Positions 51,745 to 61,539 of a stretch of 64,000 bases of DNA are shown here, piece after piece. Under the pieces are notes generated by a model, which saw only the letters and a program-made list of their open reading frames with translations, searched no databases and was not told the origin of the DNA. This DNA comes from Mya arenaria (lineage: Eukaryota > Mollusca > Bivalvia > Myida > Myidae), in NCBI RefSeq assembly GCF_026914265.1, contig NC_069135.1:372001-436000 (forward strand). Direction: 5' to 3'. A program made the translations under genes and the position numbers. Every line of letters starts with the position of its first letter. Position 1 is the first letter of the stretch.

Positions 51745-52258
51745 TTCACGCACGAGAAAAGGCATAATGGGACACTTCCGTTTAGCTGTTGTGGGAAAGG
51801 CTTTCCATCCAAAACAGCCCTTCAAAGACACAGGTAAACATATTTTCTGCACATATTAAACGCCACGTAAATCCGTCAATAACCTGTAGCATTGCTTATT
51901 ATTCATGAACGGAACACAAATCGTTCATACAATTTATGCCCTTATATTTATTGACGATGAAACAATGGCTGTCTTCATTTTAGATGCAGTGTCCATGATG
52001 AAGAAATAACGTTCGTGTGTATTAAATGTGGCAGTGAATTTGCCACCAGAGCAGATATGCTCGTACATCGCAGAAGAGAGGACAATGAAAAAACATTTCT
52101 TGTGATATTTGTGGACACAAAATAGTTACCCAAGCTGAAATGTGGGAGCATTTAAAGACTCACGGCCACGACAAGACTTTTTCATGCACAGTGTGTGGCA
52201 AGGCCTACAAGCACTGGCATCATTGAGACGGCACATGGGCAACAAACATAAAGATTAA
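51745..52258 (+). pseudogene. C2H2 zinc-finger gene remnant
   Basis: Two exon-like blocks joined by a plausible intron (donor after 51,833, acceptor before 51,984). The first encodes a finger with CGKGFPSKTALQRH spacing. The second encodes further fingers: a CIKCGSEF...ADMLVHRRR finger, a CGHKIVTQAEMWEHLKTH finger and a final CTVCGKAY finger. Linkers and histidine spacing are those of classical C2H2 transcription factors. The reading frame is not kept through the second block (about two breaks), so it is not functional as it stands. A CRE-like TGACGTCAC lies about 500 bp upstream (near 51,264). It may be an element-encoded DNA-binding protein or a captured host gene. Confidence 0.7.
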
Positions 52259-54488
52259 TGTATTTATATTTGCAAAAGGAATACGCTATATTTGTATACA
52301 ACTAAACGTGTAGTAACATCTTTTTAAATGCCGTTTATACGTTAAATGTACTTTTCTGAAATTAACCATTCGTAAAGGTCCGAAAGTGAAATAAGTATTT
52401 GTTTGTATTTGACGGCCGGGGACTGTGTCGTCAATATACGTATTCCACGTTCAGGCTTACCGATTACGTAAATTTTCGGGATAGACATTTGTCATGTATA
52501 TGATGTAAAATAGCATGTTTGTTGCACTATAGCTTTCCTTATGTAAACAGTAAATATTACTCGGGAACCGATTGAACAAGTGCGTACGCCCCACATTCCT
52601 GTTGTTAGTTATAAGATATAAGGAGATATGTAAATTTGATTCTATGTGATCCCTTAACATTTTGATATCCTTTGAAAAAGTTTCCTTTACAACAAAGATT
52701 TTTTTTTTATCAAATTCAGCTTAACTAATATATCTATTTAGGTTTTCCTTCTATTGTTCTAAAATATTGCCTATTATTTATATGATTTAAGCGGTATTAC
52801 GTATTGTGCACGTTCAGGTATTTTACAAACATATGTAGTCAATGATATGCACCCTATTTAGGCGTTTTTTGTGCCATAGAACATACTCACGGTGTTTGTA
52901 CATCTAATTGCAATTGCTCCCTAGATTTAGGATCGTAATATGCATATATGGGTACACTTGTAGGAAAGTGTTTGCATTTATATGTACTATTTTTGTTTTA
53001 AACTTGGTTTAATTTTTTCCTTTTTTATTCTGATTTATTCAAATATTTTTGTTTATATTCTTCTTTTTCTTCCTTTAATAGTGACGTAAAATTAACTAAG
53101 CGTTTTGACGTTACAATTTCTTTCTTGATCGGGCGGATCTCGTATTCATGATGACGTTGATTTTATGATCACTAATTTCTCTATGTATCATGTTTTCGAA
53201 TGTATGGCTTTATTATTAGCCGTTGATATCATTTAAACTGAGAAATCAGTTCCTATGTATGATTTAAAATCTGTTTTGAAACATAAGAGTACACCAATAT
53301 AAGTATACCTGAATCGGTAGTGATGCATGGGTTTGTTGGTGAAATATGTACGCTAAAGCAATTTACCTAGTAATTTCAAAGGTGTATGCTTGTTTATATG
53401 TTTTGTTTCATTTTGGGTTGCACTCATTAATACAATGGGTGCTTATTGCTTTATTAGCAAATATTAAGTGTGACTGTGTTTTTCCCTACCAAATGCCTGA
53501 GTATATTTGATTACCGATATGTCCGATATGTTTCCCAAGGCATAATTACTTTTGATACCTTTTCCAATTTGAGTTTAAACTTAAATATGCAAATAAAACT
53601 ATTGGTGATAGTTCTCAAATCATCCGTTTATTGTTGTGCAAGAATGCATAAATGTCGATTATATTGATTCATCTGTGATTTATATTGATTTATTTGTGAT
53701 TTACATTGATATTACAGAGCATATGTGATCGTTTTCAAATTATTTTCTAATTATTGTTAAAATTACCTCAATAAATGTTGAAAACTTTTATACTTGTATT
53801 AATTAATGATGAACGATATACGCAGATGATGTTTGAAGTGATGACTAAAGTTTTATGATGATGATACAATACTGCAAGGACGATCTCAGTAGTAAAAAAA
53901 ACACTTTAAGATATTTTGTTAGATACAAGGCAATGTCACCTAGATACATCACAAAAGATACACAACCCCAAAACGATCAACATTAAACTTCACGCATCGA
54001 CAACGCATTTACTGGTTTCAGGTGAAACAAACGCATGTTATCTAGGGTATTTAAGTTAATTTAAGAAACAAATATCCTAAAAAATGTCGGAGTATTGATG
54101 CTCACACATCAGCTCCATTCTCCGAAATAAGTTTATGAAAAGTGTAGCTGGTTTAACTGTCCAAAACTCAAGACAGATGATTGTATGTAGTGCTTTAATC
54201 ACTGGTCCTAATTTCTCGAAACATCTGAAATCTCTAAACGCATTAAGCTGACGATGTCTTATTTGGTATGAATTCTTAATTACTCAATTTCCGAGACTAT
54301 AACAGAAGGTAGTAATTTAAGATGATTACGATACACTGGTTTTTGGTTATGTACAGTCAAATATAAGCCACTTTATTCGTCTGATTTTATTAATTTAGAT
54401 TACCACGACCATATAAACAATTCTGAAACAGCACAGGTCATTATCAATACACATGTAATCAGCAAAAATATATTTTCAAAAGGTAAAG
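52259..54488. other. Element interior, no gene seen
   Basis: About 2.2 kb of AT-rich sequence between the zinc-finger remnant and the end of the minus-strand genes. No transposase motif was found on either strand by eye. Confidence 0.45.
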
Positions 54489-55565
54489 TTACATTCTGTT
54501 AGCTACGACCTTGGCTTCCTTGCCTTTTGGTTTAATTCTCAGTCTGCCAGGATCATCAAACTCATGGTCCCTGAAATAAATAAAATTATACAACGTAACG
54601 TTCAGTTTTCTTACACTTGAAATAGAATGTTTTGCTCTGTTGACTATGATATTAAACAATTGTACTATAGTAAAAAGTAAAACTCGATGACTCATTCATT
54701 TATTTATAAAAAAACAAAATTTCATAAATGTGTGCACATGTTTGCGAGAGCCTGAGAGATACTTTCCGTGATTCTTGTAAACTATCAGCATCCAGTGTCC
54801 GTTAGTAATTTTAGTAATATAAGTATACAAATATTAAACGAAATAATGCAATGATTATAATACCTTATCACGTCGGCTGTGATGTTTGTGTTCGTTGATG
54901 ACTGATCACTCTCATCATGGTCATAAGGTCCAACAAGCTTGTATACCTTTTTTTCGAGGTCGTGTACGAGAAATTCTTAAAAAAGTGGCAGATACGTGAA
55001 TAGTTCTCTTTTTCATGTTTCAGTTGAATATATCATTAGCGAAATTACCAAATAACTATTTACTTATAACGCCAATAATGTTTTAAATCAACTTAAAAGA
55101 TATCAATTTAATTTGATTTGAAATCAAACATTCAAACTACCTCTTGGGATCAAGTCGCATATGCAGTTTCTCTATCGTGGTGCCAATGAAATGCCCGAAT
55201 TCCTTACTGGTCACGGTCCCCTGGCCTCTCCTGTCATATAATGTCAGCTCGGAGAAGAAGGTTTATCCCATCCTACTTGAAAACGCTCGGACGTTGTACT
55301 TGTGTTTAGGTGTGGGATTGTATAAGAGATACTTTGCGTCAATGTTAGCAATGGTTGCTTTCCAAAGCTGCGTAGGCCAGCCGTTTACATACATTCCAGG
55401 AGGTGGAAATTTGCACATGTCTACGTGATCCAAAAGACGTGTGCGCAGTGAACACCGAAAATGAAGCCTATCTTCTGCTGATATACCAGCCTCGTCCTCA
55501 GCCCTCCACCAATCTCTTATATCCCGACAGAGTTGTGCCTCTTTTATATCTCCATGTTTCCGCAT
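54489..55565 (-). CDS. C-terminal exon-like pieces of the element protein
   Basis: Reading the minus strand from 55,565, a 101-codon frame carries a charged, tryptophan-containing stretch (RDIRDWWRAEDEAG) and PPPGMYVNGWPTQLWKA. Downstream come coding-looking pieces: one ending near 55,141 with FFSEL and LDPKR patterns, one around 54,885-54,975 (HDLEKKVYKLVGPYDHD) and one at 54,489-54,572 ending with a lysine-rich tail and a stop. Donor- and acceptor-like sites flank some of them. The FFSEL...DPxK pattern resembles the conserved region that follows the nuclease in other large animal YqaJ proteins (from memory, not searched). Whether these belong to the same transcript as the nuclease is inferred from order and strand. 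Not intact as one frame. Confidence 0.5.
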
Positions 55566-55705
55566 TCCATGTTCAACTGATTAACTGAAATGTGTATTGG
55601 CTACCGACACTGTCATAGGTTCGAGTATACAGTCCACCATCCCTAATGACAATCCCGTCGTCTTTGACTTTGCAACTTTCCTTCATGCTTCGTTGCTCAA
55701 GCCAT

Positions 55706-57904
55706 CTAAGCCGCCTTTGCACTTTTTCTTCTCATTCGTGTCAGTAAATGAGATGAATCAACGCAGCTGACTTCTAGTTGTTTTCTTGACTCGCTGTATG
55801 CTGGGTAGTAGAATCGGGAATCCTCCTGTCTTGCAACTGGGGACGTATTGTGCTCTGTAACCCACTTCCGGCGTTCCTCGGGCCAAAGATATTCTGCATA
55901 AATAATATTTGCATCACTCTTTCTAAGAGTACTTGACACTGTTTTAAATGCTATGTCTGATAAACGTCTAGGTTCATTGATCCGCTCACGATTAGATTTA
56001 TTTTGCCGTCGATCGGGGTTGTACTCAATACTCAGTAATCTACAAATTTGTTCTACCTTTGATTCTTTTATGACACTTTCTTTTAGTTTCATTTTATGAG
56101 TCCTGTTGATATATCTCACGACTAAACGTAGTTCTGAGTCTCTTAACTTTCTCAGAGATTGTCCCGTTTGGAAGTATGTCGATACATCTTGCGTTGATTT
56201 ATTGTCCCACTGGTTTTTCGCATTGCATACTTTATCAACTTTAAACTGAGTCAATAATGCATTGTTGTCATTTTCATTCAAGGATATTGCCTGTCGTTCA
56301 TTACGTGCGCCTAATCGCAATTGCTGATGTTTATCACAGTTAATATCTTCATCTTCTGCTTCTGCGTCATTATTTGCTACCCTATCATTTTCTATTTCAT
56401 TACTTTCTTCAACGTTTTCTACTTCGATTAGGTCAGTTTGGATTTCATCTGTCGCTTTCTTCATCCCCTTTAATCTTTGTGATACGACGCTAGCAGATAT
56501 CTTTGGTAATGAAACTCCACCCTTCGAGCAAATGATTGATCTCTTTATCGATCCATCATCAGTGTAGGATGTATGCACGAAGCGTATGACCGTTTTGTTA
56601 GTTTCTCCTATACTTTTCAATATGTCACGTTTCGGCTTTTTTTCTATTCTTCTCCACAAATCCTTCTGGAGCTGCAATTCTCTCAACGGATTTCCATTTG
56701 TATCTCGAACTGCTATGTTATGCCACTGGCCATCAAATGATAAAGCTGGAATATGCAGGCCGGCGTGTTTACATGTATCGAGTACGCACTCTAATATACT
56801 TCGCATCGTGGCCGTATCAAGAGAAACCCCCTTCGGAAACCAACACACAGGAACGCTGTGAGCAATGTTCTTTCCCCACTTTCTGTCTAGATCACAGCAC
56901 AGAAAAACTACTGCTTCTGTTGCTGGTATACGTTGCAGTTCGTAATATTTCTCGTTATTTGTGAGCAACTGATTCAAACAGACGACAAATCGAGGGATAG
57001 GGTATTTTCCACAATTATACGTGTTGTCTACATCGTCGTTGTGCTTTAAAGAGGGAAATACTGCGACGAATTCAACTGCGGTCTCATTCGCCTTTTTGAC
57101 ATCTTCGTGAAGTTCTTTTGTTGCTTCTGTTACTTTTGTCGGGCGTTTTGGTTTTTCAATGTTGACAACTCTCAGCAAGAATACAGTCGTATTTCTTTTG
57201 ATTTTGAAAACAGTTGCAATATCAGGACGCCAGCATAGGTACAAGAGATATTCAACGTTTAGTGCTTCAATCTCGGATAGACATTGCAGCATGTATCTCT
57301 GAGGAACACTCCGTGGAATGTCATACACTGGGCACTTCAGCTCTATGGCTACCGTCGAGAATGAGTCGTCATCAGCCAATCGCACACTTCCATCAGGCGA
57401 AACTGCCATAAATGACTTATGATGCTTTGACTTAATTTCAATAAAACCTTCTTCATACATTTTTTGACCTGGGAACATCAAAGGCAGCACTTTTCCAAAC
57501 ATTGCAGCCATAGCATTTATTTCGTTGTCCGTGCCATGTTGCATTGCCGACTTAATCTTTTCTGATCTTTCCTCCTCCGTTAGACCACCAACAGTAACGT
57601 CGAAATGCTCCTTTTGTCTTGTTAAGCCGTCCAGCCCGACCGCGGCAAACATCGTGCTTCCTGTCACCTTAGCATTGGATCGACGATTAAACCATTCCGG
57701 AGAACGCTGTTTAATCTGCCTGGTCGACGATGCCTTTTCAGAGTATCTTATCGGTTTGTAGTTTTCACATGTATGGAGGTTAATTTCATCTCGAGTAATA
57801 ACTCCATCTGACTGTTTCAGGTTGCAAATGCATATATTAAGTTTGTCGACGAGGATGAAGCTGTCATTCAAGTAGTCGTCAATGTCATGCGAAAAGGCAA
57901 TCAA
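55706..57904 (-). CDS. YqaJ/lambda-exonuclease-like nuclease protein
   Basis: A 733-codon open frame. Counting from the first residue of the open stretch (a TTG codon, not a confirmed start), residues about 65-260 form a YqaJ viral-recombinase domain of the PD-(D/E)XK fold: RSPEWFNRR...VTGS at 67-83, HGTDNE with Glu128, SPDG with Asp171, ELK with Glu188 and Lys190, and a QRYMLQ motif with Gln207. All catalytic positions are present. The rest (about 260-732) holds a region with FDGQWHNIAVRD (about 390-400), an acidic stretch near 500-540 and a basic C-terminus. Lambda-exo enzymes resect double-stranded DNA for single-strand annealing. The frame probably continues upstream into the two smaller minus-strand frames. 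Function inside the element is inferred. Confidence 0.85.
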   Translation of the reverse strand: MIAFSHDIDDYLNDSFILVDKLNICICNLKQSDGVITRDEINLHTCENYKPIRYSEKASSTRQIKQRSPEWFNRRSNAKVTGSTMFAAVGLDGLTRQKEHFDVTVGGLTEEERSEKIKSAMQHGTDNEINAMAAMFGKVLPLMFPGQKMYEEGFIEIKSKHHKSFMAVSPDGSVRLADDDSFSTVAIELKCPVYDIPRSVPQRYMLQCLSEIEALNVEYLLYLCWRPDIATVFKIKRNTTVFLLRVVNIEKPKRPTKVTEATKELHEDVKKANETAVEFVAVFPSLKHNDDVDNTYNCGKYPIPRFVVCLNQLLTNNEKYYELQRIPATEAVVFLCCDLDRKWGKNIAHSVPVCWFPKGVSLDTATMRSILECVLDTCKHAGLHIPALSFDGQWHNIAVRDTNGNPLRELQLQKDLWRRIEKKPKRDILKSIGETNKTVIRFVHTSYTDDGSIKRSIICSKGGVSLPKISASVVSQRLKGMKKATDEIQTDLIEVENVEESNEIENDRVANNDAEAEDEDINCDKHQQLRLGARNERQAISLNENDNNALLTQFKVDKVCNAKNQWDNKSTQDVSTYFQTGQSLRKLRDSELRLVVRYINRTHKMKLKESVIKESKVEQICRLLSIEYNPDRRQNKSNRERINEPRRLSDIAFKTVSSTLRKSDANIIYAEYLWPEERRKWVTEHNTSPVARQEDSRFYYPAYSESRKQLEVSCVDSSHLLTRMRRKSAKAA

Positions 57905-57915
57905 CGAGCTGATTG

Positions 57916-58458
57916 CTAGGACATATTTACCATTCTTCCAAATATTTTTTTCTTTTGCGTATTCCTTTTTTTCCTCAAATCTCTTGCATTGAGAATGTTC
58001 AATGAGACACTTTTTAAGTGCTTAATATGCATTTTAACAAGTTGTCCCTTTTCATCATCATCTAAATCAGTGCCCATTATCGCCGACTCATCTCTATCAG
58101 AGTATGTTTTAATCATATGTTCATTTGGTTTAATTGTGATTTCCACTTGTTTCCTTTTTTCAGATGGTAAGACACCCTGAGGCTCAAATCCAAATAAATC
58201 AACGTCTCCAGATGACTTCGTTAGGCCGCGTTTCAACTTTTTCCCGTCAAAAGTTACACGGTATGCGTTTTCAGATGGTGATTCAGCGAGAGTTTCTATC
58301 ATGTCATTCAGTATCCCAGGGTGTCTTCCTATTCCTGCTTCTGAACATATGTCCAGACCATATGGTGAAAAGGTAGTTAATACGTCTTTACTTGGAACAG
58401 CGAAATTTATTTCAGACTGACGTGGTGGATATATTCCCTTTTCTGTGTTTTCCAACAC
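57916..58458 (-). CDS. Middle segment of the element protein
   Basis: A 180-residue open stretch just upstream of the nuclease frame on the same strand. It contains SEINFAVPSKDVL, a block with TFDGKKLKRGL and DVDLFGF, and a lysine-rich end. It has no domain that I recognise. Spacing of a few bases to its neighbours, shared strand and continuing composition suggest it is part of one larger coding region with 58,483-59,259 and the nuclease, now broken. The first codon is not ATG, so it is unlikely to start a protein on its own. Confidence 0.6.
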   Translation of the reverse strand: MLENTEKGIYPPRQSEINFAVPSKDVLTTFSPYGLDICSEAGIGRHPGILNDMIETLAESPSENAYRVTFDGKKLKRGLTKSSGDVDLFGFEPQGVLPSEKRKQVEITIKPNEHMIKTYSDRDESAIMGTDLDDDEKGQLVKMHIKHLKSVSLNILNARDLRKKRNTQKKKIFGRMVNMS

Positions 58459-58482
58459 GATTGTATTTCTGTGTTTATACCC

Positions 58483-59259
58483 CTACATGAAGTTGATAAA
58501 TTGTCCACCAAAAAGACGATAAACTAATTTCCAAAAATGTTTGGTACTTTCAGAGTATCGCATTTCTGTTGAATTATTACAATTGAACCACTTAAGAACT
58601 TCTAGCCGAAGCTGGAAAGAAATGTTTTTCAGCGGGAATCCAGATTCACTGACCAGTTTGAAAAAGTCTAACATAGATCTGTCAACACCTTCCTTTGAAA
58701 GATTTTCCATGACTGCTGGAACTATTTGAATCATCTCATCTATTTCAAGTTCCAACACAGAGTCGTTGCTACCGGAAGCGTCGGTTTCTAAAGATACATC
58801 TATATTCTCTGTACGGCATTCCAACTTTTGTACGTTCTGTACCCTGTCATCCGCATTCAGGTTATTTTCAAATTGATCGCCTGGTGCGGCGCTTTTCTGG
58901 ATTGGTTCTGCTGTATACAATGACCTTCGTACCTTTTTTGTTTTGGGATATTTCGAAGGTGTGAAAACTCCATTTCTTGTACTGGAACTGCCCGATCGTG
59001 TTGGGGTTGTTACCCGTTTTAACAAGTTCATAGGTTTTGGTGTGGTTGCTTTCAATGGGGGATTCTGGTATTTTGAATTGATTTTTTTAACAGACGGCTT
59101 TTGAGGTGAGTATGCTAGTTTAGGCGACATGGAGTAAACCACTCTGTTAAATACTTCATCTTCTGTTTTAGTCCATGCATCAGGAAAATTGAAAAATGGG
59201 GCTATTCTTTTTATTGTAGGCCTGCTGCGCTTCCCCAAGGCAAGGGGAGGCCGCATCAT
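58483..59259 (-). CDS. N-terminal segment of the element protein
   Basis: A 258-residue open frame starting with ATG at 59,259. An acceptor-like CCTTTTTTAG lies one base upstream of that ATG, so a non-coding first exon toward the right inverted repeat is likely. The first 130 residues are basic, proline- and serine-rich and look disordered (nuclear or DNA-binding tail). The last 60 residues (FFKLVSESGFPLKN, then FWKLVYRLFGGQFINFM) look globular and helical. No named domain is recognised. By position it is the start of the large minus-strand coding region that carries the YqaJ nuclease downstream. Confidence 0.65.
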   Translation of the reverse strand: MMRPPLALGKRSRPTIKRIAPFFNFPDAWTKTEDEVFNRVVYSMSPKLAYSPQKPSVKKINSKYQNPPLKATTPKPMNLLKRVTTPTRSGSSSTRNGVFTPSKYPKTKKVRRSLYTAEPIQKSAAPGDQFENNLNADDRVQNVQKLECRTENIDVSLETDASGSNDSVLELEIDEMIQIVPAVMENLSKEGVDRSMLDFFKLVSESGFPLKNISFQLRLEVLKWFNCNNSTEMRYSESTKHFWKLVYRLFGGQFINFM

Positions 59260-59544
59260 TCTAAAAAAGGAAATATTTTGTTGGATTAAATCATTGGGCC
59301 TCTTTATTGTGCCAATAAAAATGGTTTTACTTCAATTATACGACATCAAGGTGTGTCCCTGAAACATCCACTTTAACATATATGTATCAACAGGCTTTTA
59401 ATCAAGTTTGATAACAAAAAATACGACATGTCAACTTTTACTTCAATGAATGTATGATTAAGTTACTTTCAATTGTTTAAGGGTTTTAATTGATACACGA
59501 CAAAGGTGAACTAGTTTGCACTTCAAACGACGCATAATCTACAT

Positions 59545-60225
59545 TTAAAAATTAACGAAACAACAACAACAGACGAGCTTATGAAGAACCTGCAACGTGT
59601 TGTTGGATTCATAAAGTTTCCTGATCAATAAATTGAGTGACATACTGAGCAGTGACATGTAGTTGTCATATATTTATATGTCGTTTAATTGCTGTAAAAC
59701 ATAACCGATGCTCATTGCAAACAGGTCCAAAGTGGGCTCATTACACGATGGAGAGAGGTCGCCAATTGTTCCTAAAAAAACTGCTTTTCGTCATAACCAA
59801 ATAAATTTTGCTTTTCGTCATAACAAAATACAAACATTGGATATTTCTGTATATTGTATGCCTTATTTGTAGGTATGTATATATCCTGAGGATAGAATAT
59901 GCATTCAGAGACTTCCGTTTTAAGGCAAACATGGTGAATATATATATAAACAACTTTTTGGACAGGAAACGTAATTTGCTTCTCGTCATAACAAACAATA
60001 TTTTGTCCATTTTCAGCATTTGCCCACGATTTTTGAAAAAACAACAACTATAAATTACTCAACGTGTCGCTTAGTAACCGAGTGAAGTATACATTTTTTC
60101 GCTTAGCCTTTATAAAAATTGATATAAAAATAACAAACTTACAGCGATAATCCTTTTTGAGTCGATGAGTATTTTACTTCTCGCTATAACTAAATGTGAC
60201 GTCACAAACCACGTGGTATGTCCAC
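59545..60225 (-). repeat. Right terminal inverted repeat
   Basis: About 681 bp, partner of 49,751-50,441, with the TGACGTCA palindrome at 60,197-60,204. The promoter for the minus-strand genes would be expected in or next to it. Confidence 0.95.
59781..60190 (-). promoter_or_regulatory. Repeated motif in right inverted repeat (possible binding sites)
   Basis: Mirror copies of the left-end motif occur at about 59,781-59,797, 59,809-59,824, 59,977-59,992 and 60,171-60,190. Confidence 0.5.
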
Positions 60226-61002
60226 ACTGTGTTCGGGGATGTTAAAACATATATCCCCTCAATTGTGCGTTCATGTGATAACAAACGAAACCTTGTTCAT
60301 ATTAGTTTCAGTTTATTTCATTTTATAATGTCAAATTTCCAGCCGTTAGTTGTTTCTTTAAATTGTTTATATGATATTTATCGAACCATATGTTTTACTG
60401 ATTTAAACTTTAGTTTTATATGTATTTATTTTATTGCCTTTTATGGTATACAGTGTACATTTAAGCGCCAGACATGCCGAGTTTTTTATCTGAGAGGCCA
60501 ATGTATGTATTAGTATTTACATTCACGTTGTTCTTCAACATTTTACATGGTTTTCTATAGAGGAAATTTTTAATTAACCGTATGTTTTTTCAATCCAACA
60601 TTTGTGAAGAATGCCTTAAGGTTAAATAACTTACCATAGGGTTTAGACCTGGTTGTAGTACCAAACAGCATGTGTGTGTCATGTCATTGAGCACATACAA
60701 AAACACGAGTTAGCTCATGATATTCACGACTGGATAAATGCTACTCCATCTAACTTCTGTTAAACAAACACTCGGACTTTTGTGAATTACTTGTTTAAAT
60801 GTTTGTTCTATCAAATTGTTAATAACAAAATGTTTTATATAAGCATTCTAGATTTACCTTTAATTGTAAAATAGCTCACTACTACTGACTAACAATCATT
60901 AATCTTTTTGTTCACATTTTTTTATGCTTCTCGCTAAATTTTACCTGTTTGCTCGTAAACTGTTTGTATGCTATAGGCATTATTGCCTGAATGTATTCAA
61001 AG

Positions 61003-61054
<52 letters not shown>

Positions 61055-61539
61055 GATGATGATGTTGTTGTTTAGATACGTTGTCATTGTCTTGGACAAT
61101 CCTTCTTAATAAAACAGTGAAATGTATTTGAACAAACCAATGAAGAAGACCTTTAAATGATCCAACACGAGGTAGCAATAATCCTATCTGGTAAAACTTG
61201 ACTTGTGTCCCTCAACAACCTATATGGTGAGACTTCACTACATACTCTAAAAGAAAGAACACATAATCATAACATCACACAGTGTAACACTCTTAATTTC
61301 CAACGTAAACAACTCTGAAAACTGTTCCCATTATATCGTAAGACACGCCATTTAATTACACACGTTTGGCAAACCACATACAATATGCAAATATAATTGT
61401 GTCATGCTTTAAGACAACATTGCGTTATAAGCTATACATTTCTATTTTAAAATCATATCTAATACTCTAAAACAACAAAATTTGAATTTGATTGCCTGAA
61501 CATTTGACCGTTCGGATCGCTGTTGATCGTAGAACTGAT
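60226..61539. other. Spacer between the element and the proximal duplicated block
   Basis: 1.3 kb that does not align to the left copy. It contains the TTG microsatellite. No gene seen. Confidence 0.5.
61003..61070. repeat. (TTG)n microsatellite
   Basis: About 22 trinucleotide units, mostly TTG with three GAT units near the end. The polyglutamine and polyleucine frames across it are artefacts. Confidence 0.95.

Larger units (their letters stand above)
49751..60225. mobile_element. 10.5-kb element with long terminal inverted repeats and a YqaJ-type nuclease
   Basis: Bounded by inverted repeats of about 690 and 681 bp (49,751-50,441 and 59,545-60,225) with tips GTGAACATACC and, on the other strand, GTGGACATACC. 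Inside are a minus-strand coding region of more than 1,100 codons with a YqaJ/lambda-exonuclease domain, downstream minus-strand exon-like pieces (54,489-55,565) and a plus-strand C2H2 zinc-finger remnant (51,745-52,258). No transposase, integrase, polymerase, protease, ATPase or capsid gene is visible. Some eukaryotic DNA transposons (as I recall, in the ISL2EU group) carry a YqaJ-like second protein, so a DNA transposon is the leading hypothesis. The coding part looks broken, with about two breaks. It is absent from the left copy of the duplicated block. No clear target duplication is seen. Confidence 0.85.

Noticed and set aside
56586-56964. Plus-strand frames opposite the nuclease gene
   Set aside because: Antisense shadows of the 733-codon minus-strand frame.
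49751-60225. Polinton/Maverick or other virus-like identity for the long-inverted-repeat element
   Set aside because: No protein-primed polymerase, integrase, ATPase, protease or capsid-like gene was seen; a DNA transposon fits better, though this was judged by eye.
60912-61178. Polyglutamine-rich minus-strand frame
   Set aside because: Produced entirely by the (TTG)n microsatellite; no flanking coding signal.
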